Position numbers and translations under genes: made by a program
Assembly: GCA_944385035.1 (NCBI GenBank)
Contig: CALWVV010000001.1
Coordinates: 267,107-331,106 of the forward strand
Direction: 5' to 3'
Origin: an uncultured Oscillospiraceae bacterium
Lineage (GTDB): Bacteria; Bacillota; Clostridia; Oscillospirales; Oscillospiraceae
Length of the DNA: 64,000 nucleotides
Notes under the pieces: model-generated
What the model was told of the DNA's origin: nothing
Databases searched by the model: none
What the model saw: only the letters and a program-made list of their open reading frames with translations
Part shown: one piece after another, positions 9,101 to 17,081 of the stretch
Position numbering within the stretch: the stretch's first letter is position 1
Layout: each line of letters opens with the position of its first letter

Positions 9101-12100
9101 TAGTTGCTGCTTTCGCCAATGGTCAGTTTTTCCCAATAATATACGCCCATAGTGCCCAGTTCCATCTGCTCGGGCCACTGGCCGTAGTGGACATAGTTCA
9201 GGGAGGTATCCTCTTTCTTGGTCACCACAGCGGGATAGGGGTAATCTCCCTTCCAGGTGGACGTTGCCCCCCACTGCATGCCCAAAGCCTTCACTGCCGC
9301 GACCTGCTGCTGCATCCCCTCGCTGGTGTCTCCCTGATGCTGACCAGCCAGAGCCGCCCAGGTCACCGGAACAGCAAAGGAATCCTCATACAGGGCGGCA
9401 TAGTTTTCATCCCGATAGGTGAAGTTGCCCTTGTTGAGATAGACACAGCTTGTGGAACTGTCCGGGCAAAAGCCATAGCGCTGGGCTTCGCCGTCGGCCA
9501 GCAGGTAGACGGCGGCATAGCTGCGGGAGAGGGTGGCGCTGCTGCGCCCAGCGAAGCCGCAGGCGTACACCGTGCCGTACCGGGCTTGAGTGACCGACAC
9601 CTTCCCCACAGCGTAACACTGGTCGATGATGCCGCCGGCGGTATTTTCCCCCACAAATCCCCCCGCATAGGCGTGGGACATGGAAGCTTCCGCGGTGATG
9701 GATGCCCCCTCCACGGCGCTGCTTTGTATGGTGCCGTGGTTTTCCCCCACCAGACCGCCCAGATAGATAGTGCTGTACTGGTAGCCGTTGGCCTGCAGCT
9801 GCACGCCATAGGCGGCACAATTTTCCACCGTACCTCCGTTATAGCCCGCCAGGCCACCCACATACAGCGTCTCGGAACTGCTGCCCGATTGGGTTACAGA
9901 GAGCGTATCTGCATCTTTCATCTGATAGACAATATCCTGGAGTACGCCGATGCTGTAGCCAAACAGGCCCACATGCTGGTAGGCCTTTCCCTCTTCATCT
10001 CCAACGGCAGGAACCACTCCGGTAATACTGTGGTAGTTGCCATAGTAGACGCACCCGAAGGGCTTTGTCACATCCAGTCCAATGGGGGTCTGCGCCCAGC
10101 CGTCTGGAAACAGGTCATACCCCGTGTAGGTGTCATAGTCCAGGTCCAGCTGCTGGAGGAAGCGATATTCGTTGCCGCTGGAATAGTAGCTCTCAAACTG
10201 ACTCAGGTTATAGAGATGCCGGGGGGTGCGCACTTCCACTTGCAGCCGCTTGGCTTTGGCGGGCAGCTCCTCCTCTTTGACCTCATCGGCAGAGAGGACG
10301 GTGTTGGCAAAGTGGGGGCTATAGTAGTAGGTTTTCTCTCCCGCGGCAGCAACTGCCTGATCCGGGGTATCCTGAATGGTGATCTTCTGGTAGAAATTCT
10401 CGGCGGCATAGCCGCTGTTGACCACTTCCCCCGGCAGAGGAAGCAGGTAATAGTCATTGGTTTCTTTTTCGGTATCGGTGACGTCATAGACCACATAAAT
10501 GGGGTGTTCTCCCTGGCCTCCGTAGTCAAACTCCCTTGTCGTACTGTCATCCCCGGTCTGATAGGTCACCTTCAAAGTGGCTCCAATCCCGGAGATTGGC
10601 TCCGTACTCTTGTAGGCCACGGCATATCCGTCCGCCACCACGGTTTTGTCGTCAAAGAGGTGGCTCAGGCCGCTGATATTAAAGCCGTAGGAACCGTCGG
10701 CATAGGCTTCGTAATATACGAGGCTTCCGTCTTGGAACTGCGCACCCCAGTCGCCCCAGTGGTTCAGGCTGTCCAGGCCGGGGTATATGTAGGTGTTCAA
10801 GGACAGGGTAGTCTGGAGGTTATAGGGGTGGGACTGCACAATACTTTTGGAGGCGAACACACCCGAACCAAACAGTTCCCCCCACTGTTCCGAATCAATG
10901 AGGGTACCATAAGACACACCCAAATTGGTATCCTGCTGAAAGTTAAAGTGATTGGAAGCCAGGAAGTGGGTCAGCGTATATGTGCCATTTTCACACAGAG
11001 GATAGTTGGCTGCCGTTTTCGCTGCGGTAAACAGCATGGCACTGTAAGAGCTTGTTACCGCCGCGGTACCGCCGCCCAAACACAGCCCGGCCGCCTTGGC
11101 TTGGGCTGTGCCGCTGTCAATAAACCCAACGGCATAGCTGCCGTAAAGATCGGCGCTCCCTGTCAGGTCCCCCACCAACCCCGCGCAGGTGGGTCCATTC
11201 AGATAAGATGCGGCGTAGGAAGCGTCAATCTCAAGTGCGCTGCCGCGGCCCACCAGACCGCCCACAGGGTCTGTACTCTCAACCAGGGAAGAAGCGGAAC
11301 AGTTGGTAATGGCAGAGTTGGTGAGCATTCCTGCTAAACCGCCCGCCGGTCCGCTGCCGGTGATTTGGTACTTGATCCCTTTGGTACTGTCGCCCAGAAC
11401 CTCCCGCAGATTGGTGGTCTCCTCGGAACGGTTCTCCCAGTAGACCTGACAGTTGTCTATGGTCAGATCGCTGCCATTGCCCACCAGTGCGCCTGCCGGG
11501 CCACGGCTGCCCTGCAGCACCGTATTGACCAGACGGATATTCTCCAATGTTTTGGGTGTACCGGCCCCGCCGGAAAAATTGCCGAACATACCAGCGCACG
11601 CACCCGTCCCGCTGATATTCAAATCATAGATGGAAAACTCCCCGCCGTCATAGCTGTTCAACGCTGTATTTTCAATGGGCAGGAATTTATAGCCCTCCAC
11701 TTCCTGAATATTGGCCTTTTGTACCGCTTTGGTTTTCTCGCTGGACACTTTGGACCAATCTGCATCCAGATTTTGCAAATGGCGCAGACAGGTAATGTAG
11801 GCGGTATCCCCGCCGCTGTCCTTGGCAAACAGGCTGTTGTCGCTGGCACTCTTTCGGGCGCCGTTGACCTTCAAGTCAGTTCCGGTGTAGCTTACCTCGG
11901 CGGAAACCGTGAAATTATCGCCATAACTTAGCCCCGAGGCATCCTGGAACAAAATCTCCCGGAACTGTCTCTCGTCTTCCTCTAACGAATCCAGCGTCCA
12001 GGTGTAGATGTAGGTAAAATAGGAGGTCCCCTCCGTGGCCATAAAGCCTTCCGCTTCCGTTTGTCTCAGCCGGGCAGACCAACTCTGATAGGTCAGGGTC

Positions 12101-12789
12101 ACATCCAGCTTGACGTTGCCGTCCTCCCCCATGGTATAAAGGGTCCTGGGTACCCAGTAGGTAACCTCCACCCGCAGAGTATCCTCGTTATAGATGTTGA
12201 TGACCGGGGTACGCAGGGAAATGGTGGTACCGCTTTCGGCGGACTCTCCGCCGTAGTACCCCACCATGGGCTTGCGGTCCATGCGGTCGGATTTGGAGGC
12301 GGCCCGCCATTCTTTGTAGAAGTCGGCAAAATCACCCCCCACCTCAAGGTCCTCATCGGAGAAGAACACATCGATCACGCTGCCGCTCTCCGGCTCATAG
12401 GTGATCCAGAAATCCCCATCCCAGAGGGTCGGGTCAATGGTCCCGTCGGGAAGCAGCTGGTCCATATGGGAACTGCTGCAGTGAATGTAGTAGGCGGTGA
12501 TCTGGATGCCGCCATCCGAACCGGGGATCACATCCACATTTTGAATGGAATTTGCCTCCTCAACAACCAATCCCTTCAGCTGCTGGTTGCCGCGCAGGAG
12601 GATGGCCCGGTTCTGGGCCGCCAGAAAAATCTCTTTGGCAGAATTATCCAACTGGGCCAGGCGCAAATGGCGCATATAGGTCACGATCCCCACGACAGAC
12701 AGCGCCAGAAGAACCAGGGAAATCAGTATGACAAGCAGCATTTCATGTACGGTGAAGCCATGCTGGTTGTATTTCTTTCCAACATTCAT
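6109..12789 (-). CDS. Giant pilin-adhesin: prepilin N-terminus fused to three GLUG-repeat modules and Ig-like domains
   Basis: 2226-aa protein opening with a class III-type prepilin signal: leader MNVGKKYNQHG, then FTVHEMLLVILISLVLLALS, with Gly at -1, Phe at +1 and Glu at +5. After a pilin-like region of about 330 residues come three large modules rich in GLUG-type repeats (GGLAG, GGLVG, AGLVG followed by a turn and a short strand), centred near residues 400-620, 970-1150 and 1500-1720. Modules open with RHLYNLSQF-like segments, and the second and third close with YPYPAVV or YPFPTIL and VHYGxWP. The last 320 residues look like bacterial Ig-like folds (SITGLKEGSTVVTVTYTV). The ATG has an AGGGGGAACTGGT ribosome site. 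GLUG repeats are known from bacterial surface proteins and proteases. A tip or surface adhesin exported by the pilus machine is the best inference. First gene of the operon. Confidence 0.9.
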   Translation of the reverse strand: MNVGKKYNQHGFTVHEMLLVILISLVLLALSVVGIVTYMRHLRLAQLDNSAKEIFLAAQNRAILLRGNQQLKGLVVEEANSIQNVDVIPGSDGGIQITAYYIHCSSSHMDQLLPDGTIDPTLWDGDFWITYEPESGSVIDVFFSDEDLEVGGDFADFYKEWRAASKSDRMDRKPMVGYYGGESAESGTTISLRTPVINIYNEDTLRVEVTYWVPRTLYTMGEDGNVKLDVTLTYQSWSARLRQTEAEGFMATEGTSYFTYIYTWTLDSLEEDERQFREILFQDASGLSYGDNFTVSAEVSYTGTDLKVNGARKSASDNSLFAKDSGGDTAYITCLRHLQNLDADWSKVSSEKTKAVQKANIQEVEGYKFLPIENTALNSYDGGEFSIYDLNISGTGACAGMFGNFSGGAGTPKTLENIRLVNTVLQGSRGPAGALVGNGSDLTIDNCQVYWENRSEETTNLREVLGDSTKGIKYQITGSGPAGGLAGMLTNSAITNCSASSLVESTDPVGGLVGRGSALEIDASYAASYLNGPTCAGLVGDLTGSADLYGSYAVGFIDSGTAQAKAAGLCLGGGTAAVTSSYSAMLFTAAKTAANYPLCENGTYTLTHFLASNHFNFQQDTNLGVSYGTLIDSEQWGELFGSGVFASKSIVQSHPYNLQTTLSLNTYIYPGLDSLNHWGDWGAQFQDGSLVYYEAYADGSYGFNISGLSHLFDDKTVVADGYAVAYKSTEPISGIGATLKVTYQTGDDSTTREFDYGGQGEHPIYVVYDVTDTEKETNDYYLLPLPGEVVNSGYAAENFYQKITIQDTPDQAVAAAGEKTYYYSPHFANTVLSADEVKEEELPAKAKRLQVEVRTPRHLYNLSQFESYYSSGNEYRFLQQLDLDYDTYTGYDLFPDGWAQTPIGLDVTKPFGCVYYGNYHSITGVVPAVGDEEGKAYQHVGLFGYSIGVLQDIVYQMKDADTLSVTQSGSSSETLYVGGLAGYNGGTVENCAAYGVQLQANGYQYSTIYLGGLVGENHGTIQSSAVEGASITAEASMSHAYAGGFVGENTAGGIIDQCYAVGKVSVTQARYGTVYACGFAGRSSATLSRSYAAVYLLADGEAQRYGFCPDSSTSCVYLNKGNFTYRDENYAALYEDSFAVPVTWAALAGQHQGDTSEGMQQQVAAVKALGMQWGATSTWKGDYPYPAVVTKKEDTSLNYVHYGQWPEQMELGTMGVYYWEKLTIGESSNYYISAISMTTGQQVTKSGTLSTAHGDGGVVTEYGYGYFSQVSAQGEVMDTALTSTSIGYHDDTGFIPGENLENTAANDNLTALMGGQYVFHSYNTWQAAENKGLYVIRSGEAQGNQPPYGTWTLTQGAYTLTVQLNPFFADAMSYDKAGQLRNANAPTDLPGTAANPYGVRSIDQLQFINWNHSSRNTKTVLTQGRNGQFPYLCYKTSWSTITRPFYWVQSHDLTGNKGVYTPIAEFYDTTNAATGFLYGWFGGTYDGQDYLIANVNIQGQKSSCAGLFGVVFNGMLRNVVLYSEDGNGFVNSYPSKTDSSWYAIGGLAGLAATSSAQRSAIENCAVAGYTITDSHTGGGNWGGTGLGGLVGISNMNLSGCSAVTHIVLSSNDNDNVRVGGLVGTSQGSISSSYTGGSIQVKNAQVGKERGIYIGGICGGIYMKPLTVDSNTTIGKNGNLQNEIKNCYTYVELPAQESMKIQLNTNGWYGQHYYGGGIMALYAIGGNGDLHQYYQNDRYVQHPNDAGPATGDRGQSICSNNYYLKDVVMRNNPDGITIRDGNNLPIAETDIYTNNYGNAVAVSMTYREMKDTEGADGLLAKLKNAGFSTVTTTSSGGNPLNGRYSFGCDQSLLGQDYPFPTILTQASDLVYNKKASVHYGDWPLAGIRRQYGGLPVNLDLFADYEENKGAVHTENLSLEGVEPGGKWEWKSADEIIATAALSGEESDHKTLSITGLKEGSTVVTVTYTVGGESYALNIEVNVTAQLRLATEAPTPVLAFTSQTVQTTLELRDRDGKTLPSPLEDLIELSNPTVKFDSDYFASASVGQQDGLTLTADGGTKAGNTQMTVGYDFTYLGNQYYATSSIAWNLVTPEITVKPLAITFQADAMEGAQQTLSYTGKGTEEFILKVNGTAVSIENLRIAEFQVDDDHTGTIWVDWAKGEDGTVYKDTLSIEAYCPAQGTAYASVRIRFQYEYEGSTHTVWTELEVQVKKEAAQEGSEGTQEGQL

Positions 12790-13068
12790 ACCAGTTCCCC
12801 CTGTGTTCCACGGTGCAAGCCTGCCTGCGGCCCAATCAGGGCCGTGCGAGGTTCATTCTCCCTTACGGTAATTTTCATTTGGCAGAGCATCCCGCCGGCC
12901 AGCGGGCACCTCTCAAACTGTGTGTCCCCCCGGCCCAATTTGAAACGGCATAGCCGTCCCGATAATACGGCCCATGGATTCCCATGGGCCGATTGGACCG
13001 GTGACGATCAAACACTGACTCAACCCAGCATAAGCTGAGCGGTTTTGTCCTCCCATTTTGAGGTTTTT
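12790..13068. other. Leader/promoter region of the pilus operon, rich in palindromes
   Basis: The region between the GGDEF-EAL gene and the giant pilin holds several inverted repeats and no convincing gene. On the minus strand one frame is open for about 85 codons and ends in an overlap with the giant pilin ATG (last 30 codons start at 12878, MKITVRENEPRTALIGP), but no ribosome site precedes it. An 18-nt hairpin, GAGGTTT/AAACCTC with a 4-nt loop, overlaps the stop codon of the upstream gene (about 13060-13077). I saw no c-di-GMP riboswitch core. A promoter is expected here but I cannot place -35/-10 boxes with confidence. Confidence 0.5.
12968..12991. repeat. Perfect 10-bp inverted repeat in the pilus operon leader
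   Basis: CGGCCCATGG and CCATGGGCCG flank a 4-nt loop. It lies 179 nt upstream of the giant pilin start. A shorter hairpin (ACGGC-ATA-GCCGT, 12945-12957) follows on the minus strand. They could be an operator, an mRNA structure or part of a dispersed repeat. Confidence 0.6.
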
Positions 13069-16000
13069 TCAAACCTCCTCACGCGTTTCACGCGCTTCTT
13101 TTCCCTGTCTGCTTAACAGCTCATACAGTGTCCCTAATTCTATAGGCCGGTAATAATAATAACCTTGGATCATATCACAGCCTGTATCTAAAATCAGTTC
13201 GTTCTGTTCCTCCGTCTCTACTCCCTCGATGCATACCGTTTTCCCAAATTGGTGACATGCAAAAACGATACTGCGTATGAAGTTTAGGTTCTCTTTGGAT
13301 TCCATTACTTCCGCTATCAAAGAGCGATCCAGCTTAATGATACTAGAGGGATAACGAAGCAGCATGCGCAGGGAAGAATACCCGCTTCCAAAATCATCTA
13401 ACGCAACATAGAGCCCCATTTTTTGCAATTCCAGAACAAAGTGGGTCAAATTTTCTGGCTGCTCATCCAGAAAGCTCTCCGTTAATTCCGCAATTAAATT
13501 AGAGCCGCACAGGCCATATTTGTTTAACGTCTCCTTCATAAACGGCAGAAGCAAGGGATCGGAGAGCTGCTGCAAACTAACATTAAACGTCAGATAAAAA
13601 ACGGGATTGTATGTATGGATCCGAACACAGGTACTGACAGCCTGTTCAAACACCCAACGGCCCACGATGTGCATCAAACTGTCCTTCTCAAGCATGGGGA
13701 TGAAAATTCCTGGGGACACATCCTTCCCCTCAAAAGACCAGCGGAGCAGAACCTCTCCGCCCAGAATGGAGCCATCACCCGCTGAGACCACAGGCTGAAC
13801 GACGATCCGGAAATTCCTCATATCCTGCATAACATCTTGACTCAAGGTCAGCGCCATGCTGGACATTTTCCGGGCCGCTTCAAAATGTTCCGTGGAATTA
13901 TCCGCATAGCACAACGCGGTATTTTGTTTGGCTACGCGGATCAAAGCGAGAAGCCGGTCAATGAGCTCCTCCGGAGATAAATCGCCGTTTGGGTATTGCA
14001 TAACTCCAAACGCACAGGCCTTTTGAATGGTTACATCTTTGCTTTCGTAGCATGCTTTGACGATGCTGTTGATTTGTTCCACAAGGGCTTTGGCTCCCTG
14101 ATGTGTACAGACGGGGTTTACAATGGCCATACAGCGCGCGCCTTCCAGCCGGTAAAAGGTCATTTGCCAGGAGAGGTGTTCGAGCAGCGCGTTGGCAACT
14201 TTTTCGATCAAACGATCGCCGTATTCCCGCCCTCTTGTGCTGTTGATCTCGGTCAGTCCATTTAAGCTAAAGCCAATAATGAATGTATTTTCGTTTCTCG
14301 TTCTCAGCTCATTCATCTGCCGGAACGATGCGTGCTCACGCAGAAACCCGGTCACAGGGTCTACAACAAACTTTTTGTCCTGGTGTGTAACTCTGCCGGA
14401 GAACAAAAGAGGTCTTGTCTTCTCCTCGTCCCATTTTAAGATCCCGTAGCAGCGTACCCACTGATTATTCCCTTTGGAATCTCTGATACGGTATCGTAAA
14501 TCATGAACTGTCCGTTTTTCACGCAGCATTTGCGTAATATCCTGCCAATAAATATCCTGATCTTCCGGCGTGCTGATCCGTTTTCCCCAAGCAGATAAAA
14601 GCCCATACACCAGATTGCTTTGGAAACCAAAATCGTCACGCATATTATCGGAAATATAGAAGAGGTCTTTTTGCATATCCCCCAAATAAAAGTAGCTTGA
14701 ATCGTTATCCTCTGAAACTGACTGGATAAGCGATTCCGCATCAAAATCCACCATGGAGAGAAAGGTCTGCAGCGGTGTCTGTGAATTGGGCGTGCCGCTT
14801 TTGGATGGGAGCCTTTTGTCATCTGCTCTGCGGCGTTCGATGCCTGGGTGCTGACCATAAATGCGGTAGTAGTTTCTTTTATCCTCGTACATGACTTGGT
14901 CCGCGTCCGAGATCAGCTTGTCAAGGTTCAGCGGCTGTTGGTCGGACCAGACGTAGCCAACGGCAATATGGTGTTGGTCTTCCCTGATTTTGTTCTGAAG
15001 GTTGGAGACGGTATCCTGAAATTCCGATTCGGTATATTCCGGACAGAGAACAATGAACTCATCGCCGCCGGTGCGGTAAATCCTGCTTGAGTCGGCGACC
15101 TCTTTCAGAATCTGGTAACAATGGTGGATGAGTTGGTCACCCGCTTTGTGCCCAAACGTATCATTTACCTCTTTTAAACCGGTGATATCACAATAGATCA
15201 CCCCTACAGAGCGCATGGGTAAGTCCCCATATTGCTCCGTCAGCGCGTGCCGATTCAGTGCCCCCGTCAGTTGGTCGTGATAACTCAGATCGTTCATCCG
15301 CCGCAGCAATTCCCGGCGGCGTAAAAGGGTAGAAGTAAAATACCCGATCACATTCAAAAGCGTTTCGATCATAGGAAGCATGGTGGAGTCAGGATTGTCT
15401 ACACCAATGAAGCCTATAATTTCCCCGTCGGAGGTAATGGGCCCTGCAGCCAAAACGCAAATTCCCTGGGGCTTTAGGATCGCGTAGGACTCGGGATACG
15501 TGTCTCGAATCTCTTCCAGATCAGGAATAACCGTTACCTTTTGAGAAGCAAATAACTTCATCCACCACTCAATGGCCGAATAGGGAATATTTTGCAAGAA
15601 CTCTTTCTGCGGCGTAACGCCATGTTTGCACCATTCATAGGTGTTGCTCGCCACGCGTGATTCATTGAGCTCAAATATATAAGTTCGGTCACAGTGAAAG
15701 GTCTCGCCAATGTATTGGAGCATTTGGTCAATGGATTCCTCTGCGTTTGCCGTTGAGAAAACCTTGTGGAGACACTCGTTTAATATCGTTTCACTGCGCG
15801 TATAAAAATAAGACGGCTTACAGCTGTTTTCCGAATCCGCATCAATGGCAAGTTCAATTCGATACTGTTTCCCGTTTTCTTCCACCAGTGTATCTTTCAG
15901 CAGAACCCGTTTGTTCATAACCGGATTCATATGTGTCCAGGTAAGAAACTCCCCGGTTTTCAACCTGCAATTTGTACAAAATTCGCAGGGGCTGCTCTTT

Positions 16001-16161
16001 CCCTGCAAAATTTCATAACACATTTTCCCGATATATTGTTTATCATCATGGATTTCCATGGAATTACGCAGCTTCTGATTCATGTAAATGAGTTCATTGG
16101 TTTCAACGTCAGTAACGTATACCATTTCATCCATTTTCTCAAAGAATTCCCATATCTTCAA
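13069..16161 (-). CDS. PAS-GAF-GGDEF-PAS-GGDEF(degenerate)-EAL c-di-GMP signalling protein
   Basis: 1030-aa soluble multidomain protein. In order: a PAS-like region (1-100), with CYEILQGKSSPCEFCTNC-type cysteines; a GAF domain (about 110-260); a GGDEF domain with intact TGGDEF near residue 362; a second PAS-type sensor (about 480-600, ending YRIRDSKG); a second GGDEF-like fold whose motif is replaced by LEGARCM; and an EAL domain (about 765-1015). The EAL signature is EVL (GGEVLLRW), a variant often still active; DDFGSGYSSL, IKLDRSLI, EGVET and QGYYY are present. It may both make and degrade c-di-GMP. TTG start with GGGGAGGAG 7 nt upstream; no ATG fits better. It lies directly upstream of the pilus operon in the same direction, so a role in pilus control is likely but unproven. 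Confidence 0.9.
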   Translation of the reverse strand: MKIWEFFEKMDEMVYVTDVETNELIYMNQKLRNSMEIHDDKQYIGKMCYEILQGKSSPCEFCTNCRLKTGEFLTWTHMNPVMNKRVLLKDTLVEENGKQYRIELAIDADSENSCKPSYFYTRSETILNECLHKVFSTANAEESIDQMLQYIGETFHCDRTYIFELNESRVASNTYEWCKHGVTPQKEFLQNIPYSAIEWWMKLFASQKVTVIPDLEEIRDTYPESYAILKPQGICVLAAGPITSDGEIIGFIGVDNPDSTMLPMIETLLNVIGYFTSTLLRRRELLRRMNDLSYHDQLTGALNRHALTEQYGDLPMRSVGVIYCDITGLKEVNDTFGHKAGDQLIHHCYQILKEVADSSRIYRTGGDEFIVLCPEYTESEFQDTVSNLQNKIREDQHHIAVGYVWSDQQPLNLDKLISDADQVMYEDKRNYYRIYGQHPGIERRRADDKRLPSKSGTPNSQTPLQTFLSMVDFDAESLIQSVSEDNDSSYFYLGDMQKDLFYISDNMRDDFGFQSNLVYGLLSAWGKRISTPEDQDIYWQDITQMLREKRTVHDLRYRIRDSKGNNQWVRCYGILKWDEEKTRPLLFSGRVTHQDKKFVVDPVTGFLREHASFRQMNELRTRNENTFIIGFSLNGLTEINSTRGREYGDRLIEKVANALLEHLSWQMTFYRLEGARCMAIVNPVCTHQGAKALVEQINSIVKACYESKDVTIQKACAFGVMQYPNGDLSPEELIDRLLALIRVAKQNTALCYADNSTEHFEAARKMSSMALTLSQDVMQDMRNFRIVVQPVVSAGDGSILGGEVLLRWSFEGKDVSPGIFIPMLEKDSLMHIVGRWVFEQAVSTCVRIHTYNPVFYLTFNVSLQQLSDPLLLPFMKETLNKYGLCGSNLIAELTESFLDEQPENLTHFVLELQKMGLYVALDDFGSGYSSLRMLLRYPSSIIKLDRSLIAEVMESKENLNFIRSIVFACHQFGKTVCIEGVETEEQNELILDTGCDMIQGYYYYRPIELGTLYELLSRQGKEARETREEV

Positions 16162-16189
16162 AGAAGTTTCTCCTCCCCGTATCTGGGCT

Positions 16190-16219
16190 ATTATAACCTA
16201 GCATAAACCAACAAATCAA
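16190..16219 (-). promoter_or_regulatory. Sigma-A-type promoter of the GGDEF-EAL gene
   Basis: On the minus strand TTGATT and a perfect TATAAT are separated by 18 nt, ending about 28 nt before the TTG start codon. Divergent from the XRE regulator gene. Confidence 0.65.
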
Positions 16220-16283
16220 GTTCAACTATAAGTTTATTAAAATGAAAGATTAACTTTGCTAAAGTGTTGTGGGGTGATGATTC

Positions 16284-16607
16284 GTGATAGATTATAAGCT
16301 TATAGGCAGCAGAATAAAGAACCGGCGAATCAGCCAGAAGCTGTCACAAGATCAGTTGGCGGAAATGGCCGATATCACGCCAGTATATCTATCCCGAATA
16401 GAGAATGGTCACGCCAAGCCATCGCTGGATGTATATGAAAGGCTTTGCGGATTTTTGGACTGTGATCTGGCATATCTCTTTTGCGGGGTCTCCGTAGAAT
16501 CAAACCACTATCAGTGTGAAAAAATATTAGAATTGTTTCAGCTGTGTACTCCAAGGGTAAAGCTCGCCGCATTACACATCCTGGAACTGCTTTCACAATT
16601 GAAGTAA
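16284..16607 (+). CDS. Small XRE-family transcriptional regulator
   Basis: 107 aa. The first 65 residues form a Cro/CI-type helix-turn-helix: IGSRIKNRRISQKLSQDQLA, then DITPVYLSRIENGHAKPSLD, the second helix of which would contact DNA. The rest is a short helical tail (CTPRVKLAALHILELLSQL) that may dimerise. GTG start with GGGGTGA 7 nt upstream. It is divergent from the GGDEF-EAL gene with 122 nt between them, so the shared intergenic region is a plausible target. No partner toxin or phage gene is next to it. Similar single-domain regulators are common in Clostridia and their targets are rarely known. Confidence 0.9.
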   Translation: MIDYKLIGSRIKNRRISQKLSQDQLAEMADITPVYLSRIENGHAKPSLDVYERLCGFLDCDLAYLFCGVSVESNHYQCEKILELFQLCTPRVKLAALHILELLSQLK

Positions 16608-16659
16608 ATAGATTCTGTTATAGAACATTATATATTTTCAACCACCAACCCTCTACCGC

Positions 16660-16694
16660 CGATGTAAAATCCAAGGCTATTTGCGTAAAATTTG
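16660..16694 (+). promoter_or_regulatory. Candidate second LytTR binding site
   Basis: TTGCGTAAAATTTG at 16681-16694 is identical to one half of the repeat in the LytTR gene's own promoter. The core GTAAAAT also occurs exactly 21 nt earlier (16664), the spacing expected for a LytTR dimer on one DNA face. It points towards the lipoprotein, Cys-rich protein and NCS2 permease genes. Confidence 0.5.
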
Positions 16695-16881
16695 CTTGCT
16701 GTACACGGCAGTATTTTCTATTAAAATAGACCAATAAAGCCGAATCCCTTCAGACCGGAAACCACTGCATTATTTTGACTGCATGCACAGCGCATGATAG
16801 GCAGACATCCGAGCTTTCAGAATCGGCTCAGAGATAAATATAAACAGAAAAATCAGTTTTGACAAGGCTTTCCGCACAAGT

Positions 16882-16922
16882 CAGCCCCCGTTTTTCGAAC
16901 CATTTTCGAAAAGCGGGGGCTG
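16882..16922 (+). terminator. Strong hairpin downstream of the XRE gene
   Basis: An 18-bp stem with one G-T pair (CAGCCCCCG... paired with ...CGGGGGCTG) and a short loop. It is followed by TTTACCGATTTTG, not a clean T-run; with A/T-rich inner stem it is symmetrical and could act in either direction. Confidence 0.6.
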
Positions 16923-17081
16923 TTTACCGATTTTGCGCAAAAGGAGGCAAATTTTTTGCATTTGGTTCACAATGACAAAATTATCATTAAACTAAACTTA
17001 CACCCAAGCAGGAAAGGAGCAAGCAGTGCCGGAAAGTTTCAAATCCAGGCAACTGCAGTAGTTTCAGCAAGGAGGAATCCA

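Larger units (their letters stand above)
16608..17081. other. 474-bp intergenic region with LytTR-like repeat and hairpin
   Basis: No gene is convincing. It contains a possible LytTR direct repeat (16660-16694) and a long hairpin (16882-16922). A possible earlier TTG start for the lipoprotein reading frame lies at 16956 behind AAAGGAGG, but that frame would put 42 non-hydrophobic residues before the signal peptide; it may instead be a short leader. Confidence 0.5.

Noticed and set aside
8437-11337. 966-codon open frame opposite the giant pilin gene
   Set aside because: It is antisense to a gene with a prepilin signal and clear repeats, has no ribosome site, and its composition mirrors the codon bias of the other strand.
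12790-13068. c-di-GMP riboswitch ahead of the pilus operon
   Set aside because: Looked for because such switches control pili in some Clostridia; I could not find the conserved GEMM-I or GEMM-II core.
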